Positions 25,739 to 34,634 are shown, numbered from the stretch's first letter. The stretch is 64,000 nt of DNA from Paludibacteraceae bacterium (GCA_017456885.1 JAFTIM010000005.1:60828-124827), one strand, 5' to 3'. Notes: generated by a model from the sequence alone, not told the origin. A program made the numbers and translations.

Positions 25739-28700
25739 ATGAACAGAAAAGTGATTTTTGGAACGTTATTGCTTCTTTTATCAACGGCAATGACGTATGC
25801 CCAGCAGCCTTTTGCAGGTTCGTGGCAACCATCTGACATTATCAATTGGAGTGCAGAAAACGATGCCGATGCCAAGTTTAACCGCAGTACGGTGGCATTG
25901 CAACCGCGTGTTTCGGAAACCAATGCAACAGCTATCAAAGCAAACACTACACAATTTGTCGAAGGACAACATGCTCCTTGTTTGCTCATTACGCCGAGTT
26001 GTAGCACTTGTCCCTCGCAGGGAGAAAACAACAACTTTATAGGCAACAACCCCACCTATTGGCAATATATCGACATGTTGGTGTGGTGGGCAGGTTCGGC
26101 TGCCGAGGGGTTGTTCTGTTTGCCCGACCCGGGTACAATAGACATTGCGCACCTGAACGGCGTTAAAGTGTTGGCACAACTCTTTTTCCCGCCTACCTAT
26201 TATGGCGGCAATGCGGCTCACGTAACGACTGTAAAAAGCAAAGTGGGTTCTACCTATCCTTATGCCGAAAAAATGGCGGAAATAGCCAACTTTTATGGCT
26301 TCGACGGTTGGTTTATCAACGAAGAAACCAATAACTCCGAATCGGGGTGGAACGACTGGATTGCTTATTATCAGAGCTATTGTGCAAGCAAAGGATGGAA
26401 TCTGCATATTCAATGGTACGATGCCTCGACAGGTACAACCTCTTTGATAAAAAACACCAATACTTCCAAATTCAGAGAATATGGTGCAACATCTGCTGCC
26501 AATGGGTCGAATTTCGACAAATACTATTACGGAATAGAGTGTGCTCAAAAAAGTTATGGTACCAATTGTTCTTACTTCACCAATTTGTTTGGCACTTCGC
26601 AACACTATGGCTCGTTGGCATCGTTTAACCCCGACTATCCGACATGGAAACAACCTGTATGGGAAAACGGCACAAGCAACGGTACTGCCAACCTTACGGG
26701 TTCGTCGGCTTATTCGTTGATAAACACTTTTTTCACCAACGAAGCAAAATGGTATGTCAATCCGAGTCAGAACCCGAGCGCAAGTAGAACTTCGGGCTCC
26801 ACATGGCCGGGTTTGGCAACGGCAATGGTGGAACGTTCGGCGGTAACATCGCTCCCGTTTGTAACGTCGTTCTCTCACGGACAAGGTAAAGCCCGTTATG
26901 TGAACGGCGAAAACCGCGGTACGATGGATTGGTATCATCGTGGTATGCAGGACGTGTTGCCTACATGGCGTTATTGGAGTTCGGGTTCGGCTACCATTAC
27001 TCCCGATTGGGATAATGTGTACAACATGGGTACCAGTTTGAAAGTGGTAAACTCCACTACAAACAACACCATCTATCTGTATAAAGCCGATGTGGCTGTA
27101 ACAACGGGTTGCACGGCTCAATTGGTTGTAAGAGGCATTACCTCGGGGCTGACTTTGAAATTTGCTACCGGTGGCAGCGGTTTGGTAAGCGGTTTGACCT
27201 ATACCAACATATCGAGCAGCAGCTCTACCACTCGCAACGGGTGGACGGTTCTGACCTACGACCTTTCGTCGCTTGCCGGTAAAAACATAAAAGCAGTGGC
27301 ATTGCAAGTGGGCAGCACCGGTACGGTGTATCTTGGTCAGTTGGCTTTGCTCCCTGCTGCTTATGCTCCCACGCAACATTCGGTAAACAATCTTGTGTGT
27401 CAAAACGAGCAATCGGAAAGCGTGGGATCGGCACGTGTCATGTGGGATGCTCCTGCCGATGCAAGCGATGTACATCACTACAATGTTTATTTGGTTCGCA
27501 AAGGGGTAACCACACTTGTGGGACAAACTCGCGACGAAGGTTTCTACATATCGAAATTTAACCGCGACGGCTCTTCCGAAAAGAATTTCCAAGTAATCGT
27601 TAAAACGGTAACAAAAGATTTGGAAGAAGAGGGTACGGGTACGACGCTGACCATCAACTTCCCCGAAATGGCAAAACCTGAGGTAAGCATCTCGGCTTCT
27701 CCTACATTGTGTACTACCGGTACGCAAGTAACCTGTACGGTAAAAGCAACCAACTATCCTACCTCTTACAATTGGTCGGTGCCTGCAAACGCTACGTTGG
27801 TGTCGGGGCAAGGTACCTCTACCGCCGTATTCACATTCTCGGCAGAAGGCAAATACGACATTACATGTACGGTAGGCAACGAAGCAGGTGCAACCGAGAA
27901 AACAGAGAAAAAACTCATCAACGTAAATGCGGAAACTTATAATTGTGCCATTGGTGGCACCACACCTATAAGCCAAAACAAAGCCGTGTATGTGAGTGGT
28001 TATACCAATACAAACGAGAACGGACCTAAATTGGTGGACGGCAACACTACGGGTTCCAAATGGTGTGTGGGTGCAAAACGCAGTTATGCCATTATCGACC
28101 TTGGCGCTACCTACGAACTCTACGAAACCAAATTGTACGACTGCCGCGTGTCGGAGGGTTACGAGAACTTGGAAAATTTCAATATCTATGTGGGCAACGA
28201 CACTACCGAATGGACGCTTGTGGCTGCAGTTACAGGTTTGCCCGAGCAACCCGGTGGTATAGGTACATACGATTACAATATCATTACCACATGGTTGAAA
28301 CCTTGTGTAGCCCGCTATGTAAAATTTGAACCTTACAACGAAGAAAAACTCATTACGGTGCGTGCTTACGAATTCCAAGTGTTCGGTTGCTCGTATGTTA
28401 GTTCCATTAAGTTGTCGTCGGTGGACGATATGAGCGTAAACAAGGGAGAGAGCCAAGAGGTGAATATGACCTATACCGGCTTAACTCCGGGCGAAACACC
28501 TACCGTTACCGTGAAATTGACCGATACGGGTTCGGCTACTATTTCCGATTTGGTTTATTCCGCAGCCGATGCTTCGGGCAATGGTACGATTTCGTTCCGT
28601 ATCAATGGCGTGTCGGAAGTAAAGGCAAACACTTGCATTGTAAAACTCTCCACTGAAGAGGAGTCTGTTGTCAGCCAGTTTGGAGTGAAAGTTACGGATC

Positions 28701-29461
28701 CGAACCATATCAACTTGCTGTCGGGGTTGACGGCTACTATCTATTATGCAAGTAGATATTCGACTGTTGTTCCGACTAATCTGTCTTCTTGGACAAAAGC
28801 AATAACCTCATCTGCTCTGACAGATGGCGACGACGAAACGGGGTATTCCTTTACTACTACAACTTTTAGAAGATATTGGCTTGTCTGCTTTGAAATACCT
28901 GAATCGTTGGCAGTAGGTGCCGGCGAGGATTGGAGTGAACTACGTATGCTCTTTAGTAATTCGGCAGGTTTACAGTCATGGCAAGTTGTGGTGTCGGCTA
29001 CAGGTTCAACTACTGCTTCCGACTGGACAACAATAGCCAGCGGTAGTAGCTCTCCGAATGCAGACGACTTCTCACCTTCGTTTGCCGATCCTTGTACCGT
29101 AGATGGAACACGTTTCATACGCTTCTATTTTGATACTTATTCTTCTGAAACAATAGCATTTAATGAGTTTGAGGCTTACAAGAAAGACCTGACCGTAGGT
29201 ATTGATGCTCCGCAGGTAGAGGCGGTGCAAGGTACGCGTATCTATCCGAATCCGCTGAACGTGAACGGCAATTTGCAGATAGAGAGTGAAAACATGAGCA
29301 ACATTGCGGTATATACCTTGCAAGGAGCGCTTGTAGAGAGTCGTGCAGTAAGCGGCAACGCTGTAACGATGCCGTTGAACGGCCATGGTGTGGGTAGTTA
29401 CCTGCTTGTCATTACCGACGAAAAGGGTGCTCGCACTTTCCATAAAGTAGTGGTAAAGTAA
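25739..29461 (+). CDS. GH85 endo-beta-N-acetylglucosaminidase with T9SS sorting domain
   Basis: Large secreted enzyme predicted to cleave the GlcNAc-beta-1,4-GlcNAc core of N-glycans. Signal peptide to about residue 21; GH85 barrel about 25-420 with WQYIDMLVWWAGS, AHLNGVKVLAQLFFPP and FYGFDGWFINEETNN, where N194 and E196 would be the catalytic Asn/Glu pair. About 430-560 is a beta-sandwich, 655-735 a PKD-like domain, and 750-870 and 985-1150 two discoidin-like modules. The last 80 residues (RIYPNPLNVNGNL ... GVGSYLLVITDEKG ... KVVVK) are a type A T9SS sorting domain. Being secreted by T9SS, it should end up on the surface or outside the cell and feed oligosaccharides to the SusC/D pair just upstream. 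1240 residues. Confidence 0.93.
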   Translation: MNRKVIFGTLLLLLSTAMTYAQQPFAGSWQPSDIINWSAENDADAKFNRSTVALQPRVSETNATAIKANTTQFVEGQHAPCLLITPSCSTCPSQGENNNFIGNNPTYWQYIDMLVWWAGSAAEGLFCLPDPGTIDIAHLNGVKVLAQLFFPPTYYGGNAAHVTTVKSKVGSTYPYAEKMAEIANFYGFDGWFINEETNNSESGWNDWIAYYQSYCASKGWNLHIQWYDASTGTTSLIKNTNTSKFREYGATSAANGSNFDKYYYGIECAQKSYGTNCSYFTNLFGTSQHYGSLASFNPDYPTWKQPVWENGTSNGTANLTGSSAYSLINTFFTNEAKWYVNPSQNPSASRTSGSTWPGLATAMVERSAVTSLPFVTSFSHGQGKARYVNGENRGTMDWYHRGMQDVLPTWRYWSSGSATITPDWDNVYNMGTSLKVVNSTTNNTIYLYKADVAVTTGCTAQLVVRGITSGLTLKFATGGSGLVSGLTYTNISSSSSTTRNGWTVLTYDLSSLAGKNIKAVALQVGSTGTVYLGQLALLPAAYAPTQHSVNNLVCQNEQSESVGSARVMWDAPADASDVHHYNVYLVRKGVTTLVGQTRDEGFYISKFNRDGSSEKNFQVIVKTVTKDLEEEGTGTTLTINFPEMAKPEVSISASPTLCTTGTQVTCTVKATNYPTSYNWSVPANATLVSGQGTSTAVFTFSAEGKYDITCTVGNEAGATEKTEKKLINVNAETYNCAIGGTTPISQNKAVYVSGYTNTNENGPKLVDGNTTGSKWCVGAKRSYAIIDLGATYELYETKLYDCRVSEGYENLENFNIYVGNDTTEWTLVAAVTGLPEQPGGIGTYDYNIITTWLKPCVARYVKFEPYNEEKLITVRAYEFQVFGCSYVSSIKLSSVDDMSVNKGESQEVNMTYTGLTPGETPTVTVKLTDTGSATISDLVYSAADASGNGTISFRINGVSEVKANTCIVKLSTEEESVVSQFGVKVTDPNHINLLSGLTATIYYASRYSTVVPTNLSSWTKAITSSALTDGDDETGYSFTTTTFRRYWLVCFEIPESLAVGAGEDWSELRMLFSNSAGLQSWQVVVSATGSTTASDWTTIASGSSSPNADDFSPSFADPCTVDGTRFIRFYFDTYSSETIAFNEFEAYKKDLTVGIDAPQVEAVQGTRIYPNPLNVNGNLQIESENMSNIAVYTLQGALVESRAVSGNAVTMPLNGHGVGSYLLVITDEKGARTFHKVVVK

Positions 29462-29483
29462 TGCAGCCATAAAGTGGCGATAA

Positions 29484-29524
29484 AAAATAACCATCGGGTT
29501 AAAGCCCGATGGTTATTTTTTTAT
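29484..29524. terminator. Bidirectional terminator after the GH85 gene
   Basis: Thirteen-pair stem AATAACCATCGGG/CCCGATGGTTATT with a TTAAAG loop, flanked by A and T runs. It touches the stop of the convergent methyltransferase gene. Confidence 0.9.
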
Positions 29525-30225
29525 TTGTACAGCAAAAAAATGGTTGGCTTTTTACTGAGGTCGGGGCAGGTGTTTTTCCACCTACCAAGGGTTTTCGTTT
29601 TTATAAATTCGTTGTCGGTGGTTATTTCCGAAGCGATACATAGTTTTGTCGAAGGTCGGCAATGAGCGATAAAGTCTTGTACGATTTTGTTGTTGCGGTA
29701 GGGCGTTTCTATAAAAATTTGCGTTTGATTTTCGGTATAGATTCTGTTTTCCAACAGTTTCAGCCGTTTTATGCGTTTTTCGTTGTCGATGGGCAGATAG
29801 CCTTCGAAAGAGAACGATTGCCCGTTGAACCCCGATGCCATTAGTGCCAGCAATATCGATGAGGGACCTACAAGCGGCACTACCTGTATGTTTTTTTGTT
29901 GGGCTAACTCCACCACCAACGCTCCGGGGTCTGCTACAGCAGGGCAGCCTGCTTCCGAAACGATACCCATATCCTCTCCATGTAGCAAGGGCTCTATGTA
30001 GCTACCGATGATTTGCGGGTCGGTGTGTTGGTTAAGTTCAAAAAACGTCAGGCGGTCGATGTCGATGCTTTTGTCTATTTTTTTTAGAAAACGTCTTGTC
30101 GTACGAATATTTTCCACAATAAAGTACGGAATGCGTTTGATTACGTCGGCATTGAAAGGCGGCAAAACGCGTTCTGCATCACTTTCGCCCAACAGATTCG
30201 GGATAAGGTAGAGCGTGCCTGTCAT
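29521..30225 (-). CDS. RsmI-like SAM-dependent methyltransferase
   Basis: Cytoplasmic methyltransferase of the tetrapyrrole-methylase fold, related to RsmI, which 2'-O-methylates C1402 of 16S rRNA. Seen: GTLYLIPNLLGE at the N-terminus, FFELNQHTD, the GIVSEAGCPAVADPGALVV loop, and VVPLVGPSSILLALMASGFNGQSFSFEGYLP, all aligning with RsmI. At 234 residues it is shorter than classical RsmI (about 280), matching a Bacteroidetes paralogue group, so the exact target is uncertain. The start overlaps the stop of the TPR gene as ATGA. Confidence 0.85.
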   Translation of the reverse strand: MTGTLYLIPNLLGESDAERVLPPFNADVIKRIPYFIVENIRTTRRFLKKIDKSIDIDRLTFFELNQHTDPQIIGSYIEPLLHGEDMGIVSEAGCPAVADPGALVVELAQQKNIQVVPLVGPSSILLALMASGFNGQSFSFEGYLPIDNEKRIKRLKLLENRIYTENQTQIFIETPYRNNKIVQDFIAHCRPSTKLCIASEITTDNEFIKTKTLGRWKNTCPDLSKKPTIFLLYK

Positions 30226-31574
30226 TGGTAGTATTGGTTTTCTATTTTACGAAGTTCGATGGTTTGTGCCTGAATGCGTTTTTGCATCATAAGCAACTCC
30301 TTTTCGATGGTAAGAATCTCCCACGACAAATTCTCTTTTTCCGAAGCATCACAATCGGAAAACTCCGCCCGTTTTTGTTGCAGTTTGTTTTGCAATAGTT
30401 CAAAGTCGCTTTTCAGTATTTGCAGGGCAAGAAACCGATTTTTGGTGTCCTCCGTTTTAAAATCGTTTAAACTGTTGTAGGTGATTTCTGCATTGACAAT
30501 AAAATTGATACCGTTGTTTTTTGCAATCGATTTGTTTTTTTCGGTCGAATTTTTTGATGGGACAAGGCTCTTTGCTTTATTGTATTTGCTCAACCGAGCA
30601 TAGGCACGTAGCGTTCCGGGATCGGTTTCTTTTACGATTTTTTTCTCCTTGCTGAAAACAAAACGATAGACGACAACCGAATCAGAAGTTTGGTTGCGGT
30701 CGGTGGCAAACAACCCGATGCTGTTGGTTTCGTCCACGGCAAACATATAGTCGTTGGCGGTGGAGTTAAACGGCATACCGATGTTTTGTGCAGGCAGATA
30801 TTCGTTGGTAATCGGGCTGAAGCGGGTCATATAAATATCGTAACCGCCCAAACCGTCGGGTTTGTCGGAGGCGAAATAAAGTGTAATGCCGTCGGCCATC
30901 ATAAACGGGTAGCTTTCGTTGTAGTCCGTATTGATGTTTGCCGATAGGGCAATCGGTTCACTCCAGTCGTTCAGTAAAAGATAGGTATAAAAAATGTCGA
31001 GTTGGGTGTTATTGTCGTTGCAGAAGAATTTTCTGTCTTTACGTTCGGTGGTGTATGAGGTCAGTGTTTCCGATGTTTGTTCAATAAAACCCGCTTCGTG
31101 TGGCAATCTGTATTTCGACAAAAAAGTTGCTTTGTCCATCACAACACTATCGATGATGTCAATCGTTTCCACATGCTTCATCATCTCGCTTCCGATGGCG
31201 CATTGTTGTCGTTTGCGGAGTATGTCGGCATCGGCTTTTTCAGTTTCTAAAAAATGGTCGTATTCAGAAGCCGCTTCTTCAAAATAGTATTGCGAAAGAT
31301 ACAAATCGCCCATCAACCGATGTCCTTGCGGATATTTTTTGTTGGAGATGTCAAAATAATCTTTTGCCGAGAGGTCGCCCAACGAATAGAGGCATTTGGC
31401 GTAACAATAGTTTAGTAACGCGTCTTTGGGTTTCTTTTTCAGCAGATTTTCGTAAATAGATTTTGCCGTTGCATAATCGCCGTTATTGAAAAAAATTTCT
31501 GCATCGGTTTTTGTTTGGGCTTGCGCAGCAAAACCAATCATACAGACAATCAGGAGGTAAAAACTTTTTTTCAT
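30222..31574 (-). CDS. Exported TPR and PD40-repeat protein
   Basis: Exported protein of unknown function. From ATG 31574 it has a signal peptide (MKKSFYLLIVCMIGFAAQAQ), N-terminal TPR-like helices (about 22-130, DAEIFFNNGDYATAKSIYE and KDALLNYCYAKCLYSLGD), and a beta-propeller-like middle with PD40 signatures (FMMADGITLYFASDKPDGLGGYDIY). The C-terminal 100 residues are a charged coiled coil (LLQNKLQQKRAEFSD ... ELLMMQKRIQ). The layout recalls PorE-like periplasmic proteins but lacks the OmpA domain. 450 residues. The longer frame to 31718 crosses a terminator and is rejected. Co-transcribed with the RsmI-like gene. Confidence 0.8.
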   Translation of the reverse strand: MKKSFYLLIVCMIGFAAQAQTKTDAEIFFNNGDYATAKSIYENLLKKKPKDALLNYCYAKCLYSLGDLSAKDYFDISNKKYPQGHRLMGDLYLSQYYFEEAASEYDHFLETEKADADILRKRQQCAIGSEMMKHVETIDIIDSVVMDKATFLSKYRLPHEAGFIEQTSETLTSYTTERKDRKFFCNDNNTQLDIFYTYLLLNDWSEPIALSANINTDYNESYPFMMADGITLYFASDKPDGLGGYDIYMTRFSPITNEYLPAQNIGMPFNSTANDYMFAVDETNSIGLFATDRNQTSDSVVVYRFVFSKEKKIVKETDPGTLRAYARLSKYNKAKSLVPSKNSTEKNKSIAKNNGINFIVNAEITYNSLNDFKTEDTKNRFLALQILKSDFELLQNKLQQKRAEFSDCDASEKENLSWEILTIEKELLMMQKRIQAQTIELRKIENQYYQ

Positions 31575-31590
31575 CGTTGTTCTAAAACTA

Positions 31591-31625
31591 AAAAAACCGC
31601 TTGATGATTTTTCAGGCGGTTTTTC
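31591..31625 (-). terminator. Intrinsic terminator after tonB
   Basis: On the reverse strand an AACCGCCTGA / TCAAGCGGTT stem with a short loop runs into a T run, just past the tonB stop and before the TPR gene start. Confidence 0.75.
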
Positions 31626-31642
31626 TGCTATTGAAAAATAGA

Positions 31643-32332
31643 TTATTGTAAGCGGAACAATATCGGCAAGGTGAAGCGGCAGTTTACTGCTTTTCCACGT
31701 TGTTTTCCGGGAGTCCATTTCGGCATGCTTTGTACAACTCGAATGGCTTCGCGGTCAAGACTCGGGTCGATGCCACGTGCCACAACGATGTCTTTTATCG
31801 AACCGTCTTTCCATACTGTAAATTGGCAAACTACGCGTCCTTGTATATTGTTTTCTGCAGCAATGGGAGGATATTTGATATTGTCTGCAAGATATTCCAT
31901 CAAAGCCTTACGTCCACCGGGGAACTCGGGCATATTTTCCACTACTTGGAATACAACGTTCTCTTCAGGGTCTTCTTCCTCAACCTGTACAGGAACGGCA
32001 ATGATTTCTTGCACTTTTTTGTCGTCATCTTCCGTCGAAAAATCAATAGATTCGGTTTCCTTGTCGTCTTCTACAATCTCAATCTCTTCGATAACTTCGG
32101 GTGCTGGAGGTGGAGGAGGTGGAGGTGTTTCCTCTTGAATGGTGTTGTCGATAATCTCTTCTTCAAACTCCAAAACTTCGGTGTCGGCTACTTCGTATTT
32201 TGTAACCTCTCTTTGTGTCCACTCAAAGCCCACATACATGATGGCTAATGCGAGGACCAACCCCAAAAGAACAAAAGTCAACTTTTTGTTCTCCAAGTCA
32301 ACCTCTGGTGATTTCTTTGAATTTATATCCAT
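31643..32332 (-). CDS. TonB family energy transducer
   Basis: Inner-membrane-anchored protein that transmits proton motive force to TonB-dependent receptors such as the SusC in this window. Residues 18-38 are a single transmembrane helix (LTFVLLGLVLALAIMYVGF), followed by an acidic linker with a run of seven prolines (about residue 70) and many Glu/Asp. The C-terminal TonB domain (about 135-229) has MPEFPGGRKALMEYL, IKYPPIAAENNIQGRVVCQF and MPKWTPGKQRGKAVN, the usual Bacteroidetes form. Monocistronic, with a TATATTTG box upstream. Confidence 0.94.
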   Translation of the reverse strand: MDINSKKSPEVDLENKKLTFVLLGLVLALAIMYVGFEWTQREVTKYEVADTEVLEFEEEIIDNTIQEETPPPPPPPAPEVIEEIEIVEDDKETESIDFSTEDDDKKVQEIIAVPVQVEEEDPEENVVFQVVENMPEFPGGRKALMEYLADNIKYPPIAAENNIQGRVVCQFTVWKDGSIKDIVVARGIDPSLDREAIRVVQSMPKWTPGKQRGKAVNCRFTLPILFRLQ

Positions 32333-32372
32333 AATCTTAAAATTGGTATTTTATTTTCAACTCAAATTTTGG

Positions 32373-32380
32373 CAAATATA
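32373..32380 (-). promoter_or_regulatory. -7 promoter box for tonB
   Basis: Reverse strand TATATTTG, matching TAnnTTTG, about 40 bases before the tonB ATG. Confidence 0.55.
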
Positions 32381-32493
32381 CTATATTTTTTTTGAACAAT
32401 GACACAGCATTCCTATTTTATTTCTTTTTTGGGTGTCGCTAATTTTTTACGCTCTTTTTTTGCATAAAGAAATATTTCGTGGCTTGCTGTTTT

Positions 32494-32501
32494 TATCTTT
32501 G
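32494..32501 (+). promoter_or_regulatory. -7 promoter box for rsmE
   Basis: TATCTTTG lies inside the longest open frame (from 32479), so ATG 32515, 13 bases later, is taken as the start. Confidence 0.6.
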
Positions 32502-32514
32502 TAAAAAAAACTTT

Positions 32515-33213
32515 ATGGCAATTTTTTATGCACCGGATATTTTGAAAGAACCGATTTTGCCGGAAGATGAATCGCTGCATTGCTCGAAAGTGTTGCGTTT
32601 GCAGGCAGGAGCAGAGATTACGATTATTGACGGTGCGGGAGGGTTGTTCAAGGCGCATATTACCATTCCGCATGCCAAGCATACCGAAGTCGAGATAGTC
32701 GATAAAAAATATGTACCCGAAAAAGATTTTCGTGTGCATATTGCCATTGCTCCGACGAAAAACATTGACAGAACGGAGTGGTTTTTGGAAAAGGCAACGG
32801 AGATAGGCATAAACGAGATAACGCCGCTTTTATGCGCACATTCCGAACGGAAGCAAGTGAATTTGGAGCGAATGTTGAAAATATTGGTTGCTTCGGCTAA
32901 ACAGTCGAAAAACATTCGCTTGCCGAAGTTGAACCCGCTGACGCCGTTTGATAAATTTGTAACGGAGGTGCAAGAGGATAGCCGATTTGTGGCTCATTGT
33001 ACCGATAGCGAAAAACATTCGTTGCTGACCGTATGCCCAAAGTCGAGAAGTGTGGTTGTGCTGATAGGTCCCGAGGGCGATTTTTCGGAGAGCGAAATAG
33101 CGTTGGCTCTATCCGAAGGTTTTCTCCCCGTGTCGTTAGGCGAAAGTCGTTTGCGTACCGAAACGGCAGGAGTTGTGGCTTGCCATATCGTCAATTTGGC
33201 ACAACAGTTATAA
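32515..33213 (+). CDS. rsmE: 16S rRNA m3U1498 methyltransferase
   Basis: SPOUT-class methyltransferase that modifies U1498 of 16S rRNA. The N-terminal PUA-like part has HCSKVLRLQAG and IIDGAGGLFKA, followed by ERKQVNLERMLKILVASAKQS. The C-terminal trefoil-knot motifs are VLIGPEGDFSESE and SLGESRLRTETAGV, which bind SAM. 232 residues, normal. Translation from 32515 (MAIFYAPDIL) is fixed by the promoter box. It ends two bases from the end of the convergent small gene. Confidence 0.95.
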   Translation: MAIFYAPDILKEPILPEDESLHCSKVLRLQAGAEITIIDGAGGLFKAHITIPHAKHTEVEIVDKKYVPEKDFRVHIAIAPTKNIDRTEWFLEKATEIGINEITPLLCAHSERKQVNLERMLKILVASAKQSKNIRLPKLNPLTPFDKFVTEVQEDSRFVAHCTDSEKHSLLTVCPKSRSVVVLIGPEGDFSESEIALALSEGFLPVSLGESRLRTETAGVVACHIVNLAQQL

Positions 33214-33215
33214 TC

Positions 33216-33431
33216 CTAAAAAAGTGTAGGGTGATTCTCTTCCATCTCTTTTAAGATGGAAGTCATAATGGTTTCGCGAATTAAACGGGATTGGTTTTTG
33301 ATGTGATATTTTTCGATATAGTGATTGAAAGCTTTCATCTCCTCGTCGTTGAAAAGAAAACTGATGCGATGCGTGCGATGCAGAGTAACGCGTTTCGATG
33401 GCTGTTGTGTTTTCTTCTTCTGTTTTTTCAT
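33216..33431 (-). CDS. Small basic protein, possible ribbon-helix-helix
   Basis: 71-residue protein that I do not recognise by name. The N-terminus is lysine/glutamine rich (MKKQKKKTQQPSKR). Residues about 20-60 (HRISFLFNDEEMKAFNHYIE, then KNQSRLIRETIMTSILKEME) have the strand-helix-helix pattern of a ribbon-helix-helix DNA-binding protein, including NQSRLIRE, where family members have xSxxIRxAI. It starts 12 bases after the PfkB kinase stop and is probably in its transcript. It could be an orphan antitoxin-like regulator, but no toxin lies next to it. Confidence 0.6.
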   Translation of the reverse strand: MKKQKKKTQQPSKRVTLHRTHRISFLFNDEEMKAFNHYIEKYHIKNQSRLIRETIMTSILKEMEENHPTLF

Positions 33432-33443
33432 GAAATGAAGTCG

Positions 33444-34415
33444 TTATTCGGCAAATTTCTTTATTTCTTTCCAAACTTCGGGTTGAATGGTTGTGCCTAT
33501 TGTTTGTACCACTTTGCTTGCCACAAACGAACCTATTTCGCCGCAACGTTGCAGGTTCATGTCGTTGGCAATGCCGTATAAGAATCCCGAAGCATAGAGG
33601 TCGCCTGCACCTGTTGTATCGATGGCTTTTACAATAGGAGTTTCTACGCGAAACGTCTGTTCGCCTCGTTGTATAAACGAACCTTCTTTACCTACTTTTA
33701 CAATGGCTATTTCGCATAAATTGGCAATCTCTTGTAGTGCATCTTCGGCCGCTTTCCCCGTAAAGGCAATGGCCTCTTCTTCGTTGGCAAAAGCAAAGTC
33801 GATGTAGTTTTTCATTAAATGACAAAGAAAATCGCGATTCTCTTCCACAATGTTGTAGCTTGCCAAATCAAGTGAAACTTTCAGCCCTGCTTCTTTTGCA
33901 AGTTTTACGGCTTTTTCTATCAGTTCGTGATTTTGCACCAAGTATCCTTCTATGTGAAAAATATCAAATCCGTCGAAATGGCTGATATTGATGTCGTCGG
34001 CAGTAAGTTCGCTTGCGGCTCCGAGATAGGTACACATGGTGCGTTCGCTGTCGGGTGAGATAAGAGCCGTACAGCAACCCGAATGTTGTTTCGAATAAAG
34101 CATTTGAGCTTTTACTCCTAATTGCTCAATGTCTTTTTTGAAAAATTTCCCGATGTCGTCATGCCCGATTTTTCCTATAAAGCCGGTTTGAAGTCCTAAA
34201 TTGGAAAGTCCGCGTATGGTATTGGCAACAGAACCGCCCGTTGCCATTTTTTTATCAAGATTGGAAATGGTGTCGCTGATTTCCGACATTTTGTCGCTGT
34301 CGATAAGTTGCATACTCCCTTTGGGAATCCCTAATTTTGTCAGCGTTTTGTCCGATTCTATAATTGTTAAAATATCTACTAACGCATTGCCTAATCCCAG
34401 AACTTTTTTTGTCAT
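33444..34415 (-). CDS. PfkB-family kinase, adenosine-kinase-like
   Basis: Ribokinase-fold sugar or nucleoside kinase in the cytoplasm. N-terminal LGNALVDILTIIES, the substrate-side GGSVANTIRGLSNLG, GKIGHDDIGKFF, the anionic-hole and catalytic-base motif DTTGAGDLYASGFLYG near residue 265, and FANEEEAIAFTG are all seen. Overall resemblance, especially GGSVANT and the MCTYLGAASEL segment, favours adenosine kinase over ribokinase, but substrate choice is not certain. 323 residues. It begins a short operon with the small ribbon-helix-helix-like gene. Confidence 0.88.
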   Translation of the reverse strand: MTKKVLGLGNALVDILTIIESDKTLTKLGIPKGSMQLIDSDKMSEISDTISNLDKKMATGGSVANTIRGLSNLGLQTGFIGKIGHDDIGKFFKKDIEQLGVKAQMLYSKQHSGCCTALISPDSERTMCTYLGAASELTADDINISHFDGFDIFHIEGYLVQNHELIEKAVKLAKEAGLKVSLDLASYNIVEENRDFLCHLMKNYIDFAFANEEEAIAFTGKAAEDALQEIANLCEIAIVKVGKEGSFIQRGEQTFRVETPIVKAIDTTGAGDLYASGFLYGIANDMNLQRCGEIGSFVASKVVQTIGTTIQPEVWKEIKKFAE

Positions 34416-34465
34416 TGCTTAAAATTGATATTAAATAAAAAAGAGCCGCTCTTCGGGCGACTCTG

Positions 34466-34539
34466 CTCTTCAGACAGGACTTGAACCTGTGACCCTCTGA
34501 TTAACAGTCAGATGCTCTAACCGACTGAGCTACTGAAGA
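34466..34539 (-). tRNA. tRNA-Asn (anticodon GTT), downstream copy
   Basis: Reverse strand cloverleaf: acceptor TCTTCAG/CTGAAGA, anticodon stem TCTGA/TCAGA with loop CTGTTAA, T arm ACAGG-TTCAAGT-CCTGT, discriminator G, CCA not encoded. It differs from its neighbour by one D-loop base. Confidence 0.96.
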
Positions 34540-34560
34540 ATGAAATGATTGTCTTTGTTG

Positions 34561-34634
34561 CTCTTCAGACAGGACTTGAACCTGTGACCCTCTGATTAAC
34601 AGTCAGATGCTCTAACCAACTGAGCTACTGAAGA
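34561..34634 (-). tRNA. tRNA-Asn (anticodon GTT), upstream copy
   Basis: Near-identical tandem copy 21 bases away, with the same acceptor, anticodon and T arms. It is transcribed first from the TACTTTTG box just upstream on the reverse strand. Confidence 0.96.

Noticed and set aside
25781..28456. Open frame of 891 codons on the reverse strand inside the GH85 gene
   Set aside because: It lies wholly antisense to an unmistakable enzyme, shows no domain, and is rich in Cys, His and Arg as expected for a shadow frame of this codon usage. No promoter box precedes it.
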